From Paracoccus sigandri (GTDB taxonomy: Bacteria; Pseudomonadota; Alphaproteobacteria; Rhodobacterales; Rhodobacteraceae), in the NCBI RefSeq assembly GCF_003709565.1, contig NZ_QNRC01000013.1:1-64000 (forward strand): a stretch of DNA of 64,000 bases. Reading direction: 5' to 3'. This document shows positions 49,791 to 58,549 of this stretch, in pieces; position 1 is the first letter of the stretch, and the number at the start of each line of letters is the position of its first letter. Made by a program: the position numbers and the translations under genes. The notes under the pieces are model-generated. The model saw nothing but the letters and a program-made list of their open reading frames with translations, ran no database searches and was not told the origin of the DNA.

Positions 49791-51606
49791 CGATTCCGAC
49801 AAGGTCCGCGCCGCTTTCGAGGCGCAGGAAGAGGTGGATCTGCCCGAGGGCATGGATCTGCCGCCCGCCGATGATGGTATTGACGGGCAGGACCCTGGCC
49901 GTGGGCCGGATGACGGCTCCCCCGCACCCCCTGATGACCAAGACGACGATGCTCCCCGTGACTGTGCGAACCTGCCGCTCAACGACTTTGGCAACGGCCA
50001 GCGCTTCGTGCGGCATTTCGGGCGGGATGTGATCTGGGTCCCTCGCGTCGGCTGGTTCGTCTGGTCGGGGAAACGCTGGGAACAGGATCCCGACGAAATC
50101 GAGGTTCGGCGCCATGCCCAGAAGCTGGGCGGCCTGATCGAGCATGAGCTCCCGCATCTGGTCCTGGAAGAGTGGCAGATGGCGATCCTGGCCGACGCGC
50201 GACAGTTACGCGCCCGTGCGAAGGAGCTGGACGATTCGATCTCGATCGGCGGCGATGAGGCTGAGGAGGCCCGGGCGGAGCGCGCCACGCTAGATGCCAA
50301 GCTGGCCCGGATCGAGGGGCTGGAGAAGCTCCTGACCAGCAAGCGGAAGGATCATCGCGGGTTTGCTCGGACATCGGGAAACACGACCCGGATACAAGCG
50401 GCCATGACGGAAGCATCGGTCGGGTTGGCACGCAAGCTGGATCTGCTGGACGCTGCCGACCTGGACGTGAACTGCGAATCCGGCGTGCTGCGGTTCACGG
50501 TCGATGGCGGCCCCGGGACGGGTTTCAGTCGGACCGCCAATGTCGTGTTGCTGGATCACGCCCGAGATCACCTGATCACCAAGATGATGCCGGTGCCATA
50601 CGACCCCGACGCGCAGGCCCCGCTGTTCCACAAGACGATCAACCGGATTCTGCCGGACAAAGGGGTCCGCGAATTCGTCCAGCGCTGGTTCGGGCTGAAC
50701 ATGACCGCCCTGACCGGCGAACAGAAGCTGTGCTTCTTCCACGGCGGCGGCGGCAACGGGAAATCGCTGCTGGTGGACCTGATCGCCCGGATCATGGGCG
50801 ACTATGCCAGCACGGCCAAGATCGAGTCTCTGACGGGGCGAAACAGGCGCGGTGGGGGCGATGCCACGCCGGACCTGATACCACTGGTCGGGGCTCGGAT
50901 GGTTCGCGCGTCCGAGCCCGAGGAAGGCGAGAAGCTGCAGGAAGGGCTGATCAAGGAACTGACCGGCGGCGAGCCGATCCTTGTTCGGGCCCTGCAGAAG
51001 GACTTCTTCGAGATCAAGCCGTTCTTCAAGCTGACCATCAGCGGCAACCACAAGCCCGATATTCGCGGGTTGGATGACGGGATCTGGCGGCGTGTGCTGC
51101 TGGTCCCATTCGATGTTCAGATTCCGAAAGCCGAGCGCGACCAGAACCTGGGCGCCAAGCTGTGGGAAGAACGCTCCGGGATCCTGAACTGGATGATCGA
51201 GGGCCTGATCGCCTATCTGGAAGGCGGCTTGCAGGAGCCTGCGGCCGTGCTAGACGCCACGCGCGAGTATCGCGAGCAGTCCGACCCGATCGGCATGTTC
51301 CTCGAAACCGCCTGCGTCGTGACGGGAGATCCGGCCGACAGCCTGTTCACCAAGGACCTGGTGCAGGCCTTCAACTTCTGGCTGGACCAGCGCGGCGAAG
51401 GCCAGTGGAAGGACCGGACCATCAGCCTGAGGCTGAAGGAAAAGTCCCGCAACTGGCGCAGCGCCGCGACCGGCAAGGGCTTCCAGGACCGCAAGTCCAG
51501 CGGGATCATGCGCTATGACGGCATCCGGTTCAGCGACACGTTCAGACGCGACCTGCCGATGGATGTTGAGGGCCGGGTCAGCTGGAAGGGGTCGCGGAAT
51601 GGCTAA
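49780..51606 (+). CDS. P4/D5-type phage replicative helicase
   Basis: 608 aa. An acidic N-terminus, a D5 N-domain (RFVRHFGRDVIWVPRVGWFVWSGKRWEQDPDEIE), then superfamily 3 helicase: Walker A FFHGGGGNGKSLLVDLIARIMGDYA, Walker B/sensor LVGARMVRASEPEEGEKLQEGLIKELTGGEPI, and TISGNHKPDIRGLDDGIWRRVLLVPFDVQIP. The C-terminal winged helix is typical of phage DNA primase/helicase proteins. ATG at 49780 or 49783. Followed by a non-coding region that could be its origin. Confidence 0.92.
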   Translation: MMSDDSDKVRAAFEAQEEVDLPEGMDLPPADDGIDGQDPGRGPDDGSPAPPDDQDDDAPRDCANLPLNDFGNGQRFVRHFGRDVIWVPRVGWFVWSGKRWEQDPDEIEVRRHAQKLGGLIEHELPHLVLEEWQMAILADARQLRARAKELDDSISIGGDEAEEARAERATLDAKLARIEGLEKLLTSKRKDHRGFARTSGNTTRIQAAMTEASVGLARKLDLLDAADLDVNCESGVLRFTVDGGPGTGFSRTANVVLLDHARDHLITKMMPVPYDPDAQAPLFHKTINRILPDKGVREFVQRWFGLNMTALTGEQKLCFFHGGGGNGKSLLVDLIARIMGDYASTAKIESLTGRNRRGGGDATPDLIPLVGARMVRASEPEEGEKLQEGLIKELTGGEPILVRALQKDFFEIKPFFKLTISGNHKPDIRGLDDGIWRRVLLVPFDVQIPKAERDQNLGAKLWEERSGILNWMIEGLIAYLEGGLQEPAAVLDATREYREQSDPIGMFLETACVVTGDPADSLFTKDLVQAFNFWLDQRGEGQWKDRTISLRLKEKSRNWRSAATGKGFQDRKSSGIMRYDGIRFSDTFRRDLPMDVEGRVSWKGSRNG

Positions 51607-51916
51607 CCCCACACCCTACCTGCACGGCAACCACGACCCATGCCCGGCCTGCGCATTGCGACGCGAGGCGCAGGATACGGCGCCTATTCACCGCCCTGAC
51701 GTGCCTTGCAACCTGTGCGGTGATGTCGGATATCTGCCGCTCTCGGGCCCCGAGATCATCACCCGCATGTGCGATGACGCCGCCCGCTGGCATTGGCCAG
51801 CGTTCGACCGCGCATGCAAATCTCCCCGCACCCCCCTTTCGCTGGCTGCGATCAGGGAGGTTCAAACTCCCCTGGGGGAAGATGGGGACAATGAGGGGTG
51901 CGGGGGCGAGCCGTGA
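51599..51916 (+). CDS. 105-aa phage zinc-finger protein
   Basis: 105 aa overlapping the helicase end by 8 bases. Two cysteine pairs, CPACALR and CNLCGD, with His residues between, suggest one zinc finger. The C-terminal third is low-complexity, ending EDGDNEGCGGEP. Unknown function. Confidence 0.6.
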   Translation: MANPTPYLHGNHDPCPACALRREAQDTAPIHRPDVPCNLCGDVGYLPLSGPEIITRMCDDAARWHWPAFDRACKSPRTPLSLAAIREVQTPLGEDGDNEGCGGEP

Positions 51917-52193
51917 CAAATCAGGGGGTTAGGGGCCGATTGGGGATCATGGGGATCATGGGGAGGATATTTGCGACCTTCCGCATATGCGCGCGCGCGA
52001 GAATAGGGGGTGAAGGGGAAACACCCTCATGTGCGGTAGTTGGCAAATATCCTCCCTATGCTCCCCTTTCCAATCAACCATCTGTTTTTACTCCCTTTAT
52101 CCCCTCAAACCATCCTCCCTTCATCTTCCCTTCAAAGAAACTGTCCTCCCTGACCTCCCTGATAAAAAGCAACGAAAAACTACAGGTAGTGGA
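51917..52193. other. Purine/pyrimidine-skewed non-coding region, possible phage origin
   Basis: About 277 bases without a supportable gene. The left part of the plus strand is G/purine rich with tandem GGGGATCAT copies (from about 51940). The right part (52060-52170) is strongly C/T rich. A perfect 14-bp inverted repeat, GGGAGGATATTTGC at 51961-51974 and GCAAATATCCTCCC at 52043-52056, brackets a 68-base loop. Position right after the P4-type helicase suits a replication origin or a structured RNA. Confidence 0.5.
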
Positions 52194-52973
52194 ATGAAAG
52201 AGCCAAACATCAAGATGTTGAATGAGATCAGGACGCGCCCCGCTCTTTATCTTGATCGGCTTGCGGCAATCGCTGCCGCTGACCCGGAAATCAAGGACCG
52301 GATGGCGATCGAGGCGCAGCGCTGCCGGGTGATGATGGCGGCGGCGGCATTGCCGGAAGAATGCGGGGATGAGATCGCACCTTCTCCCGCTCGGGGCGGA
52401 TTTGTCCTCGAACGGTTTCGCCACCTGGAAGAGGGCCGCGACGATGAGTTCATCCAGACCAGCAAGGGCTATGTCCGCAGGCTGCCGGTTCGCAGGGCCG
52501 ATGCGTTCGACGCGATGATCGCCGCCGCCCTGCGCGCCAAGCGTGATGAGATGCCGCTGTCCTATGGCCAGATCGCCATCGGTCGCCGGTATCATGATCT
52601 GGTTGAGATGCTGTCATCGGACGGCACCAAGCTTTCGCAGCTGCAAGGCTCGACCGGTTCCGGCGACAATGGCGGCTGGATGGACCGGCGGCTGGCGCTG
52701 TCGGCTGAACTGGCCGGGATGCGGCGGCGGATCGGAAATGGCGTTGCCATGGCGGTGCGCCGCATCCGTCCGTCTGATCGAGGATCAAAGGCGCGCGGCA
52801 CGATCACCGACAGGGTGCTGGTCGATATGGTGTGCCTGCAGGGCCGGGGCATAAAGGCGATCCTGCTGGCGCATGGTTGGCAGGACGATGGTCGAAACAA
52901 GAAAGCGCTGCGAGAGGCGCTGAGCGCGTCTCTGGACCGCATGATGGGATATCGGGCTGAAAAAAGTTCTTGA
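52194..52973 (+). CDS. 259-aa phage protein, possibly a late-gene regulator
   Basis: 259 aa starting MKEPNIKMLNEIRTRPALYLDRLAAIAAAD. Middle part is helical and basic; the C-terminal end (GTITDRVLVDMVCLQGRGIKAILLAHGWQDDGRNKKALREALSASLDRM) resembles a DNA-binding domain. It is the last gene before the terminator-like hairpin and the packaging/structural module, the place of antiterminators such as Q, but I see no family signature. Confidence 0.55.
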   Translation: MKEPNIKMLNEIRTRPALYLDRLAAIAAADPEIKDRMAIEAQRCRVMMAAAALPEECGDEIAPSPARGGFVLERFRHLEEGRDDEFIQTSKGYVRRLPVRRADAFDAMIAAALRAKRDEMPLSYGQIAIGRRYHDLVEMLSSDGTKLSQLQGSTGSGDNGGWMDRRLALSAELAGMRRRIGNGVAMAVRRIRPSDRGSKARGTITDRVLVDMVCLQGRGIKAILLAHGWQDDGRNKKALREALSASLDRMMGYRAEKSS

Positions 52974-53013
52974 CCGCTTACGCCCCTCTGTGCGAATCAC
53001 ATGGATAGTATCA

Positions 53014-53053
53014 GGAAGTGCGCCCGCAGGGATCATCCCCGGCGGGCGCTTCC
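53014..53053 (+). terminator. Hairpin ahead of the structural module
   Basis: GGAAG-T-GCGCCCGC (53014-53027) pairs with GCGGGCGC-TTCC (about 53042-53053), followed by ATTTCT. A shorter hairpin TCCGC-5-GCGGA follows near 53101. This 190-base gap separates early from late genes and might also hold the packaging site; I see no direct cos evidence. Confidence 0.5.
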
Positions 53054-53162
53054 ATTTCTGCCATACGAGGGGAGGCTGCGGCGCCCCGATCATGCACAGG
53101 TCCGCCCGATGCGGACCCCGGCAGCCAGGCGGGTGGAAGGCCCGCAGCAATCGAGGATCACC

Positions 53163-53885
53163 ATGCTGAAGATCACGGTCGAGGATCAGGCGTTGCAGGA
53201 CAGCCTGCGGCACCTTGCCGAACGCGATATCCGTGTGGCCGCGACCTGGGCGCTGAACGATACCGCCTCGGATGTGCTTCAGCATGTCCAGGATCGCATG
53301 GATGAGGTTTTCGACCGTCCGACGCGGTTTGCGAAGAACGCCTTCACCGTTCGCGGCGCGCGCCCGACCAAGCTGGAAGCCGAGGTGATCGAGCGGCCAT
53401 CGGTCGGTCGGCGCCATTTCCTGAAGGTTCAGGAATTCGGCGGGCAGCGCGGCCAGACCGGGCTTGAAGGTCTTCTGTCTGCGCGCCTGGCTTATGATGG
53501 CCATATTCAGGCCGCCGTTCCGGCAGCCGGGGCCAAGCTCGACGCCTATGGCAACTGGTCCAGCGGGGAACGCAACCAGGCGCTGTCGGCGGTGCAGGCG
53601 CAACGGGACCGGACGGCGAACACCACGGATCGTTCGCGCCGCAGAAACCGCAAGCGGGCCGGGTTCTTCGTTCCGCGCGAGGGCTCGAAACTTTCGCCGG
53701 GCATCTGGAAGCGCAACCCGGACGGGTCGATCCAGAAGATCCTGCACTTCACCACCGTCGCGCCGGTTTACGAGGAACGGCTCGGCTTCTTCGATGGCGC
53801 GGCCGAGGTCTACGCGGACCGCCTGCCGTTCCACCTGAAACGGACCCTCGCCAAGATGGTCAGCCGCCGGGCGTCGGGGGCATAA
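53163..53885 (+). CDS. Phage protein resembling minor tail protein Z
   Basis: 240 aa from the ATG at 53163. LAERDIRVAATWALNDTASDVLQHVQDRMDEVFDRPTRFAKNAFTVRGARPTKLEAEVIERP looks like the start of the lambda GpZ/minor tail Z family (ALNxTA with the RPTxF pattern). The rest is basic (NTTDRSRRRNRKRAGFF) and ends with FFDGAAEVYADRLPFHLKRTLAKMV. Its place before the terminase is unusual for a tail gene, so the assignment is tentative. Confidence 0.5.
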   Translation: MLKITVEDQALQDSLRHLAERDIRVAATWALNDTASDVLQHVQDRMDEVFDRPTRFAKNAFTVRGARPTKLEAEVIERPSVGRRHFLKVQEFGGQRGQTGLEGLLSARLAYDGHIQAAVPAAGAKLDAYGNWSSGERNQALSAVQAQRDRTANTTDRSRRRNRKRAGFFVPREGSKLSPGIWKRNPDGSIQKILHFTTVAPVYEERLGFFDGAAEVYADRLPFHLKRTLAKMVSRRASGA

Positions 53886-54002
53886 CGATTTGGCGCGGGT
53901 CCTTCCTCGATGAAACCTGTCGGGGGTCATTCGCGCCCCGACAATCGCAACTAACTTGGGAAATTTCTGCGCTGGGAGATGGGGTTGTTGTTGGGGTCTG
54001 GC

Positions 54003-54677
54003 ATGACGGATCAGGATCAGCCGCCGCAGCTTCTGCCGGTCGAGGTTGACGACGAACTGGCGCAGCAGTTGCGCCGCTTCCCGCTGCCCGAGACGATTCT
54101 CGACGCCGACATGAACCAGGAGGAGATCGCGCGGGCCTTCGATACCACGGTCAACACCGTGTCGAAATGGATCCGCGACGGCATGCCGGTCGCGCAGATC
54201 GGCGGCAATGGCCGTGCCTATGTGCTGCGCCTGTCGCATTGCTGGGCATGGCGCATGGCGCGCGAGGCCGAGGCGGATCAGCGCAACCGCCACAACGAGA
54301 ACCAGATCAGCCTGCTGCGGGCCGAGTTCCTGGGCGTCGAGGTCGGCGACCAGGCCGCGCAGCTGAGCGCCAAGGAACGGCGCGAGCTGGCCGAGGCGGA
54401 CATGCGCTGGTCGGAAGCCCAGTTGCGCCGTCGCCGGTTGGTGCAGCGGACCGACATGGTCGATCTGCTGGAGAGCATCGGCAAGATCGTCCGGGACGGA
54501 TTGGAGGGCATGCCCGATCGGCTGGAGCGCGAGCTTGACCTCACGCCCGCCCAGGTCGCCGTTGTCGACAGGATCGGCAAGGACATCCTGACCGCGATCG
54601 CCGACCGGATCGAGGAAGAAGAACTTACCGGCCGGGACATCGATGATTCCGACCTGGGCGCGCGCCTGCTGATCTGA
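54003..54677 (+). CDS. Phage terminase small subunit (Nu1/DUF1441-like)
   Basis: 224 aa. DNA-binding winged helix near the start: ILDADMNQEEIARAFDTTVNTVSKWIRDGMPVAQIGGNGRAYVLRLSHCWAW, as in lambda Nu1. Then a coiled coil (AKERRELAEADMRWSEAQLRRRRLVQRTD) and an acidic C-terminal helix that contacts the large subunit. It recognises phage DNA for packaging. The large subunit begins 2 bases after the stop. Confidence 0.85.
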   Translation: MTDQDQPPQLLPVEVDDELAQQLRRFPLPETILDADMNQEEIARAFDTTVNTVSKWIRDGMPVAQIGGNGRAYVLRLSHCWAWRMAREAEADQRNRHNENQISLLRAEFLGVEVGDQAAQLSAKERRELAEADMRWSEAQLRRRRLVQRTDMVDLLESIGKIVRDGLEGMPDRLERELDLTPAQVAVVDRIGKDILTAIADRIEEEELTGRDIDDSDLGARLLI

Positions 54678-54679
54678 CC

Positions 54680-56860
54680 ATGGGCGCACATCAACGGTTC
54701 GAACCGCTGCCGCCCTATGCTGATCCAAGGGCGGCGCTGAAACAGGCATTGCCGGCATGGCGGCCCGCGCAGCGGATCACCGTGACCGAGGCGGCCGAGC
54801 GGTATATGCGGGTCAACGTGTCGGGCCAGTGGCAGCCGTTCCGGCGGGACGTGACGCCCTACATGGTCGAGCCGACCGACATGATCGCATCGCGGTCCTA
54901 TCGTGGCATGGCCTTCTGCGGGCCGTCGCAGTCGGGAAAGACCCAGATGCTGCAATCGGCCATCGCCTATATGATCACCTCGGACCCGGGCCGGGTCGCG
55001 CTGTTTCAGATGACGCGCGAAGCGGCGGCGGAATTCGAGCGCAACAAGATCGCGCCGATGGTGCGCAACAGCCCCGAGCTTCGGTCGCGCCAGGCGCATG
55101 GCCGTGGTTCGGACAACATCTACCACAAGCTCTTCACGGGCGGGACGCAGCTGACGCTGGACTGGCCGACGATCACCAAGCTGAGTTCGGCGACGATGCG
55201 GCTGGTGCTGGGGACGGATTACGATCACTTCCCCGACAGCATCGACGGGGAAGGCGATGCCTATTCGCTGATGCGCGCCCGCGCCCGGACTTACCTGTCC
55301 CGCGGCATGGTGGTTGTCGAAAGCAGCCCGGGCGCCCCCTTGAAGGACGAAAGCTGGCGTCCGGTCACGCCGCATGATTGCCCGCCCGTCGAGTATGGCG
55401 TGCTGTCGCTCTATCCGCACGGCACGCGCGGCCGCTGGTATTGGCCCTGCCCCCATTGCGAGGCGGAGCTGGAGCCGACCTTCAAGCGGTTGCGCTATCC
55501 GGACAGCGCCGATCCGATGGAGGCCGGCGAGGCCGCCGAAATGATCTGCCCGCATTGCGGGTTCGGGTTCGGTCACGACCTGAAGCGTGAACTGAACGCC
55601 GTGGGGCGCTGGCTGCATGAGAGCCGCGAACTGGATGACCGGGGGCTGCCGACGCTGGTCCCGATCGACAGCGGCATCGCCCGCAAGACCGACATGCTCA
55701 GCTACTGGCTGGACGGGGCCGCCGCGGCCTTCGCGTCCTGGCGGGAGCTGGTCACGTCCTACCGGCAGGCCGTCGAAACCTTCGAGGCCACCGGCGATGA
55801 GGAGAAGCTGAAAACCGCCATGAACACCGGTCAGGCCCAGCCCTATTTCCCGCGCTCGGCGGCGTCGGAACTGGAAGTCACCGTGCAGGGGCTGCGCGAC
55901 AAGGCGCGCGGTCTCGACCTGCCCAAGGGCATCGCGCCGACATGGGCGCGCTATCTGACGATCTCGGTGGACGTGCAGGCCACCCGCTTCGATGTCGGCG
56001 TGACGGCGTGGGGCGAGAACGGCCAGCACCAGCCGATCGACCGGTTCGACATCTTCACGCTGCCGGGGGGCGATCCCGATCGGCTGCTGAAGCCATTCGA
56101 GGCCGCCGAGGATTGGGAAGCCCTCTCGCCCCTGGCGGAACGCAGCTGGCCGGTCGATCGCTCCGACGCTCGGCTGCGCGCGGTCGCCATCGGCGTGGAT
56201 CTTCATGGCGGCGGCGCCACGACCGACAATGCCTATCGTTTCTATCGCGGCCGTCGCCGTGCGGGCCAGCGCGACCTGTGGCACCTGACGCGGGGCGAAG
56301 GCGGGTTGAAGCACAAGGATCGGGTCTGGAAGAAGGCGCCCGAAAGCGCCAGCCAGCGCAGCCGCCGCCGTCGCGTCGCCAAGGATGTCGAGATCCTGTT
56401 CATGGCGACGGATCGGTTGAAGGACGCCGTGATGGCCTCGCTTCGCGCCGAAGCAGGCATGGTGAACTCCTGCCTTATCCCGGAATGGATGGGCGACGAT
56501 CACCTGACCGAGTTCACGGCGGAACGGCGCCAGCCGGGCGGATGGCAGAAGCGCCCGGGCATGGTGCGCAACGAAAGCCTTGATCACCTGGTCCAGGCGC
56601 GCGCCATGCACATCCAAAAGGGCGGCGAGAAGATAGATTGGTCCGATCCGGTCACCTGGGCCAGCTGGAGCAGCAAGAACCCATATCTGTCGCTGGCGCA
56701 GAAGGATGATCCCGCGCCCGATGATCTTGAAGCCGCCGAGGATGGGGTTGCCGATGCCCCAGCCGCGGCGCCCGCTCGCCCGCCGTCCGCGCCGGCACAA
56801 ACCCCGCTATCGGCGCCTGGTCGGGGCGGATGGATCCAGAAACGAGGAAGGTGGCTCTGA
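54680..56860 (+). CDS. Phage terminase large subunit (GpA family)
   Basis: 726 aa. Packaging motor ATPase and nuclease of the lambda GpA type. Features: ERYMRVNVSGQWQPFRRDVTPYMVEPTDMI, Walker A-like GPSQSGKTQML, GTDYDHFPDSIDGEGDAYSLMRAR, two zinc-like pairs (CPHCEAEL and CPHCGFGF), a nuclease-domain ISVDVQATRFDVGVTAWGENG, and VRNESLDHLVQARAM. Length fits. The TGA shares a base with the following gpW-like start. Confidence 0.95.
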   Translation: MGAHQRFEPLPPYADPRAALKQALPAWRPAQRITVTEAAERYMRVNVSGQWQPFRRDVTPYMVEPTDMIASRSYRGMAFCGPSQSGKTQMLQSAIAYMITSDPGRVALFQMTREAAAEFERNKIAPMVRNSPELRSRQAHGRGSDNIYHKLFTGGTQLTLDWPTITKLSSATMRLVLGTDYDHFPDSIDGEGDAYSLMRARARTYLSRGMVVVESSPGAPLKDESWRPVTPHDCPPVEYGVLSLYPHGTRGRWYWPCPHCEAELEPTFKRLRYPDSADPMEAGEAAEMICPHCGFGFGHDLKRELNAVGRWLHESRELDDRGLPTLVPIDSGIARKTDMLSYWLDGAAAAFASWRELVTSYRQAVETFEATGDEEKLKTAMNTGQAQPYFPRSAASELEVTVQGLRDKARGLDLPKGIAPTWARYLTISVDVQATRFDVGVTAWGENGQHQPIDRFDIFTLPGGDPDRLLKPFEAAEDWEALSPLAERSWPVDRSDARLRAVAIGVDLHGGGATTDNAYRFYRGRRRAGQRDLWHLTRGEGGLKHKDRVWKKAPESASQRSRRRRVAKDVEILFMATDRLKDAVMASLRAEAGMVNSCLIPEWMGDDHLTEFTAERRQPGGWQKRPGMVRNESLDHLVQARAMHIQKGGEKIDWSDPVTWASWSSKNPYLSLAQKDDPAPDDLEAAEDGVADAPAAAPARPPSAPAQTPLSAPGRGGWIQKRGRWL

Positions 56861-57054
56861 TGGCCTATACCGTTGAAGACCTTGCGGCGCTGAAGGCGAA
56901 CATCGCCAAGGGCGTCACCTCGTTGGAGGTCAATGGCGAGAAGGTCACGTTTCGCAGCCTCGATGAGATGCGCCGTATCGTGTCGATGATCGAGGATGAA
57001 CTCTCTCCGAAGCCCGCTTCCGGCTTCCACCTGCCGACCTTCTCGCGTGGCTGA
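56860..57054 (+). CDS. GpW-like head-tail joining protein
   Basis: 64 aa: MAYTVEDLAALKANIAKGVTSLEVNGEKVTFRSLDEMRRIVSMIEDEL. This is the small alpha/beta gpW fold, including the VNGxKVTFRSLDEM pattern. gpW stabilises packaged DNA and forms the site for tail attachment. Located between terminase and portal, exactly as in lambda. Confidence 0.9.
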   Translation: MAYTVEDLAALKANIAKGVTSLEVNGEKVTFRSLDEMRRIVSMIEDELSPKPASGFHLPTFSRG

Positions 57055-57055
57055 C

Positions 57056-58549
57056 ATGAACCTTCTGGATCGGGTGATCCTGGCGCTGTCGCCGCAAAGG
57101 GCGGCGGCGAGGGAGAAGGCGCGCACCATCGCCATGCACTATCGGGCTGCCCGCCTCGGGCATCGCAACGATGGTATCCGCCCCAGCGGGTCCGACGCCG
57201 ACCTGGCGAGTCGAGACCGACGCCGGATATCCTTCTATGTCCGCGACATGATCCGCAACGCGCCCTTCGCGTCGCGGGTGCAGCAGGTGATCTGCGGGCA
57301 TGTCGTCGGCGACGGGATCATTCCCAAGGTCCAGGTATCGAAGGGGTTGCGGGATGAGGTCAGGGATCGGATCCGGGATCGCGGTCTGGAACTGATCGAG
57401 GATCACCTGGACACGACCGATATCGACCGCCATGGCTTGCTGAACTTCTACGGGCTCCAGGCGGTGGCGATGAACACGGTCGTAGAGGCGGGGGAGGTCC
57501 TGATCCGCCGCCACCGGCCCACGAATTCGGGTTTGGCGATCCCCCTGCAGATCGAGGTGCTGGAACCGGACTATATCGATGACAGCCGCTGGGGACGGTC
57601 GCCCGATGGCAACGAGATCCGCGAAGGCATCGAATACGATGCCGACAACAGCCGTGTCGCATATTGGCTCTTTACCCAGCATCCGGGCGGCGAGTGGCGG
57701 CCCGGCACGTCGCCCTACATTTCCGAGCGAGTCCCGGCCGATGAGATCATCCATATCTTCCGGGTGGATCGACCGGACCAGACGCGGGGCGTCAGCTGGT
57801 TCACGCCTATCGCGGAAAAGCTGCTGAACCTGGACGATTCCGAAGACGCCCACCTGATGCGGCAGAAGATCGCAGCCTGTTTCGCGGCCTTCCACCACAC
57901 CGGCGCGGACGGCAAACCCCGCCCCGAGCTTGGCAAGATGCTTGAGCCGGGCGTCATCATGCAGATCGCCGACGATGAGGATCTGACGTTCTCCGACCCT
58001 CCCGAGGTCGGTGATTTCGATGTGTTCCAGAAGGGGGTGCTGCGTTCCGTGGCGATGGGGGCAGGCATCACCTATGAGGCGCTGACAGGCGACCTGTCCG
58101 GCGTCAACTTCAGTTCGGCCCGGATCGGTCGGCTCGAAATGGACCGGAACGTCTCGCGCTGGCAGTGGACGATGATGGTGCCGATGTTCCTGCAGCCCTT
58201 CGGCAAATGGTTCATCGAGGCCTGGGCCGAGGTCGAGCAGGACGAGGCCTTCCAGCTGATGGTCTGGGAGGATCGCAAGGCCGTCCGCCTGACCTGGGTT
58301 CCGCCGCATCGGATCCTCGTTGACCCGGCGCGGGAGTTCTCGGCGCTGCGCGAAGCGGTGCGCTCAGGCTTCCAGTCCCGGCAAGGCGTCGTGCGCCAGC
58401 TGGGCGTCGATCCCGAACGCCTTCTGCAGGAGCAGGTCCAGGACAAGGAAGAGGCCGACAAGCTGCAATTGCCCTTCGACAGCGATCCGCGCGCGGACGT
58501 GTCGAGGAAAAACGCGACCTTCGACGACAAGGACAGCAACGATGAATGA
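57056..58549 (+). CDS. Phage portal protein (lambda GpB family)
   Basis: 497 aa. Forms the dodecameric portal at one capsid vertex. Recognised by RRISFYVRDMIRNAPFASRVQQVICGHVVGDGI, AGEVLIRRHRP, QIEVLEPDYID, GIEYDADNSRVAYWLF, ADEIIHIFRVDRPDQTRGVSWFTPIAEKL and ITYEALTGDLSGVNFSSARIG. It begins one base after the gpW stop and overlaps the protease-capsid gene by 8 bases. Confidence 0.95.
   Translation: MNLLDRVILALSPQRAAAREKARTIAMHYRAARLGHRNDGIRPSGSDADLASRDRRRISFYVRDMIRNAPFASRVQQVICGHVVGDGIIPKVQVSKGLRDEVRDRIRDRGLELIEDHLDTTDIDRHGLLNFYGLQAVAMNTVVEAGEVLIRRHRPTNSGLAIPLQIEVLEPDYIDDSRWGRSPDGNEIREGIEYDADNSRVAYWLFTQHPGGEWRPGTSPYISERVPADEIIHIFRVDRPDQTRGVSWFTPIAEKLLNLDDSEDAHLMRQKIAACFAAFHHTGADGKPRPELGKMLEPGVIMQIADDEDLTFSDPPEVGDFDVFQKGVLRSVAMGAGITYEALTGDLSGVNFSSARIGRLEMDRNVSRWQWTMMVPMFLQPFGKWFIEAWAEVEQDEAFQLMVWEDRKAVRLTWVPPHRILVDPAREFSALREAVRSGFQSRQGVVRQLGVDPERLLQEQVQDKEEADKLQLPFDSDPRADVSRKNATFDDKDSNDE

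Noticed and set aside
51898-52197. Open frame across the skewed region after the helicase
   Set aside because: Codons follow the purine/pyrimidine skew rather than a protein pattern (Pro/Ser/Phe runs); better explained as non-coding.
53014-53162. cos packaging site in the gap before the structural genes
   Set aside because: Hairpins are present, but I cannot identify a cos nick site or repeated terminase-binding motifs by eye, so no call is made.
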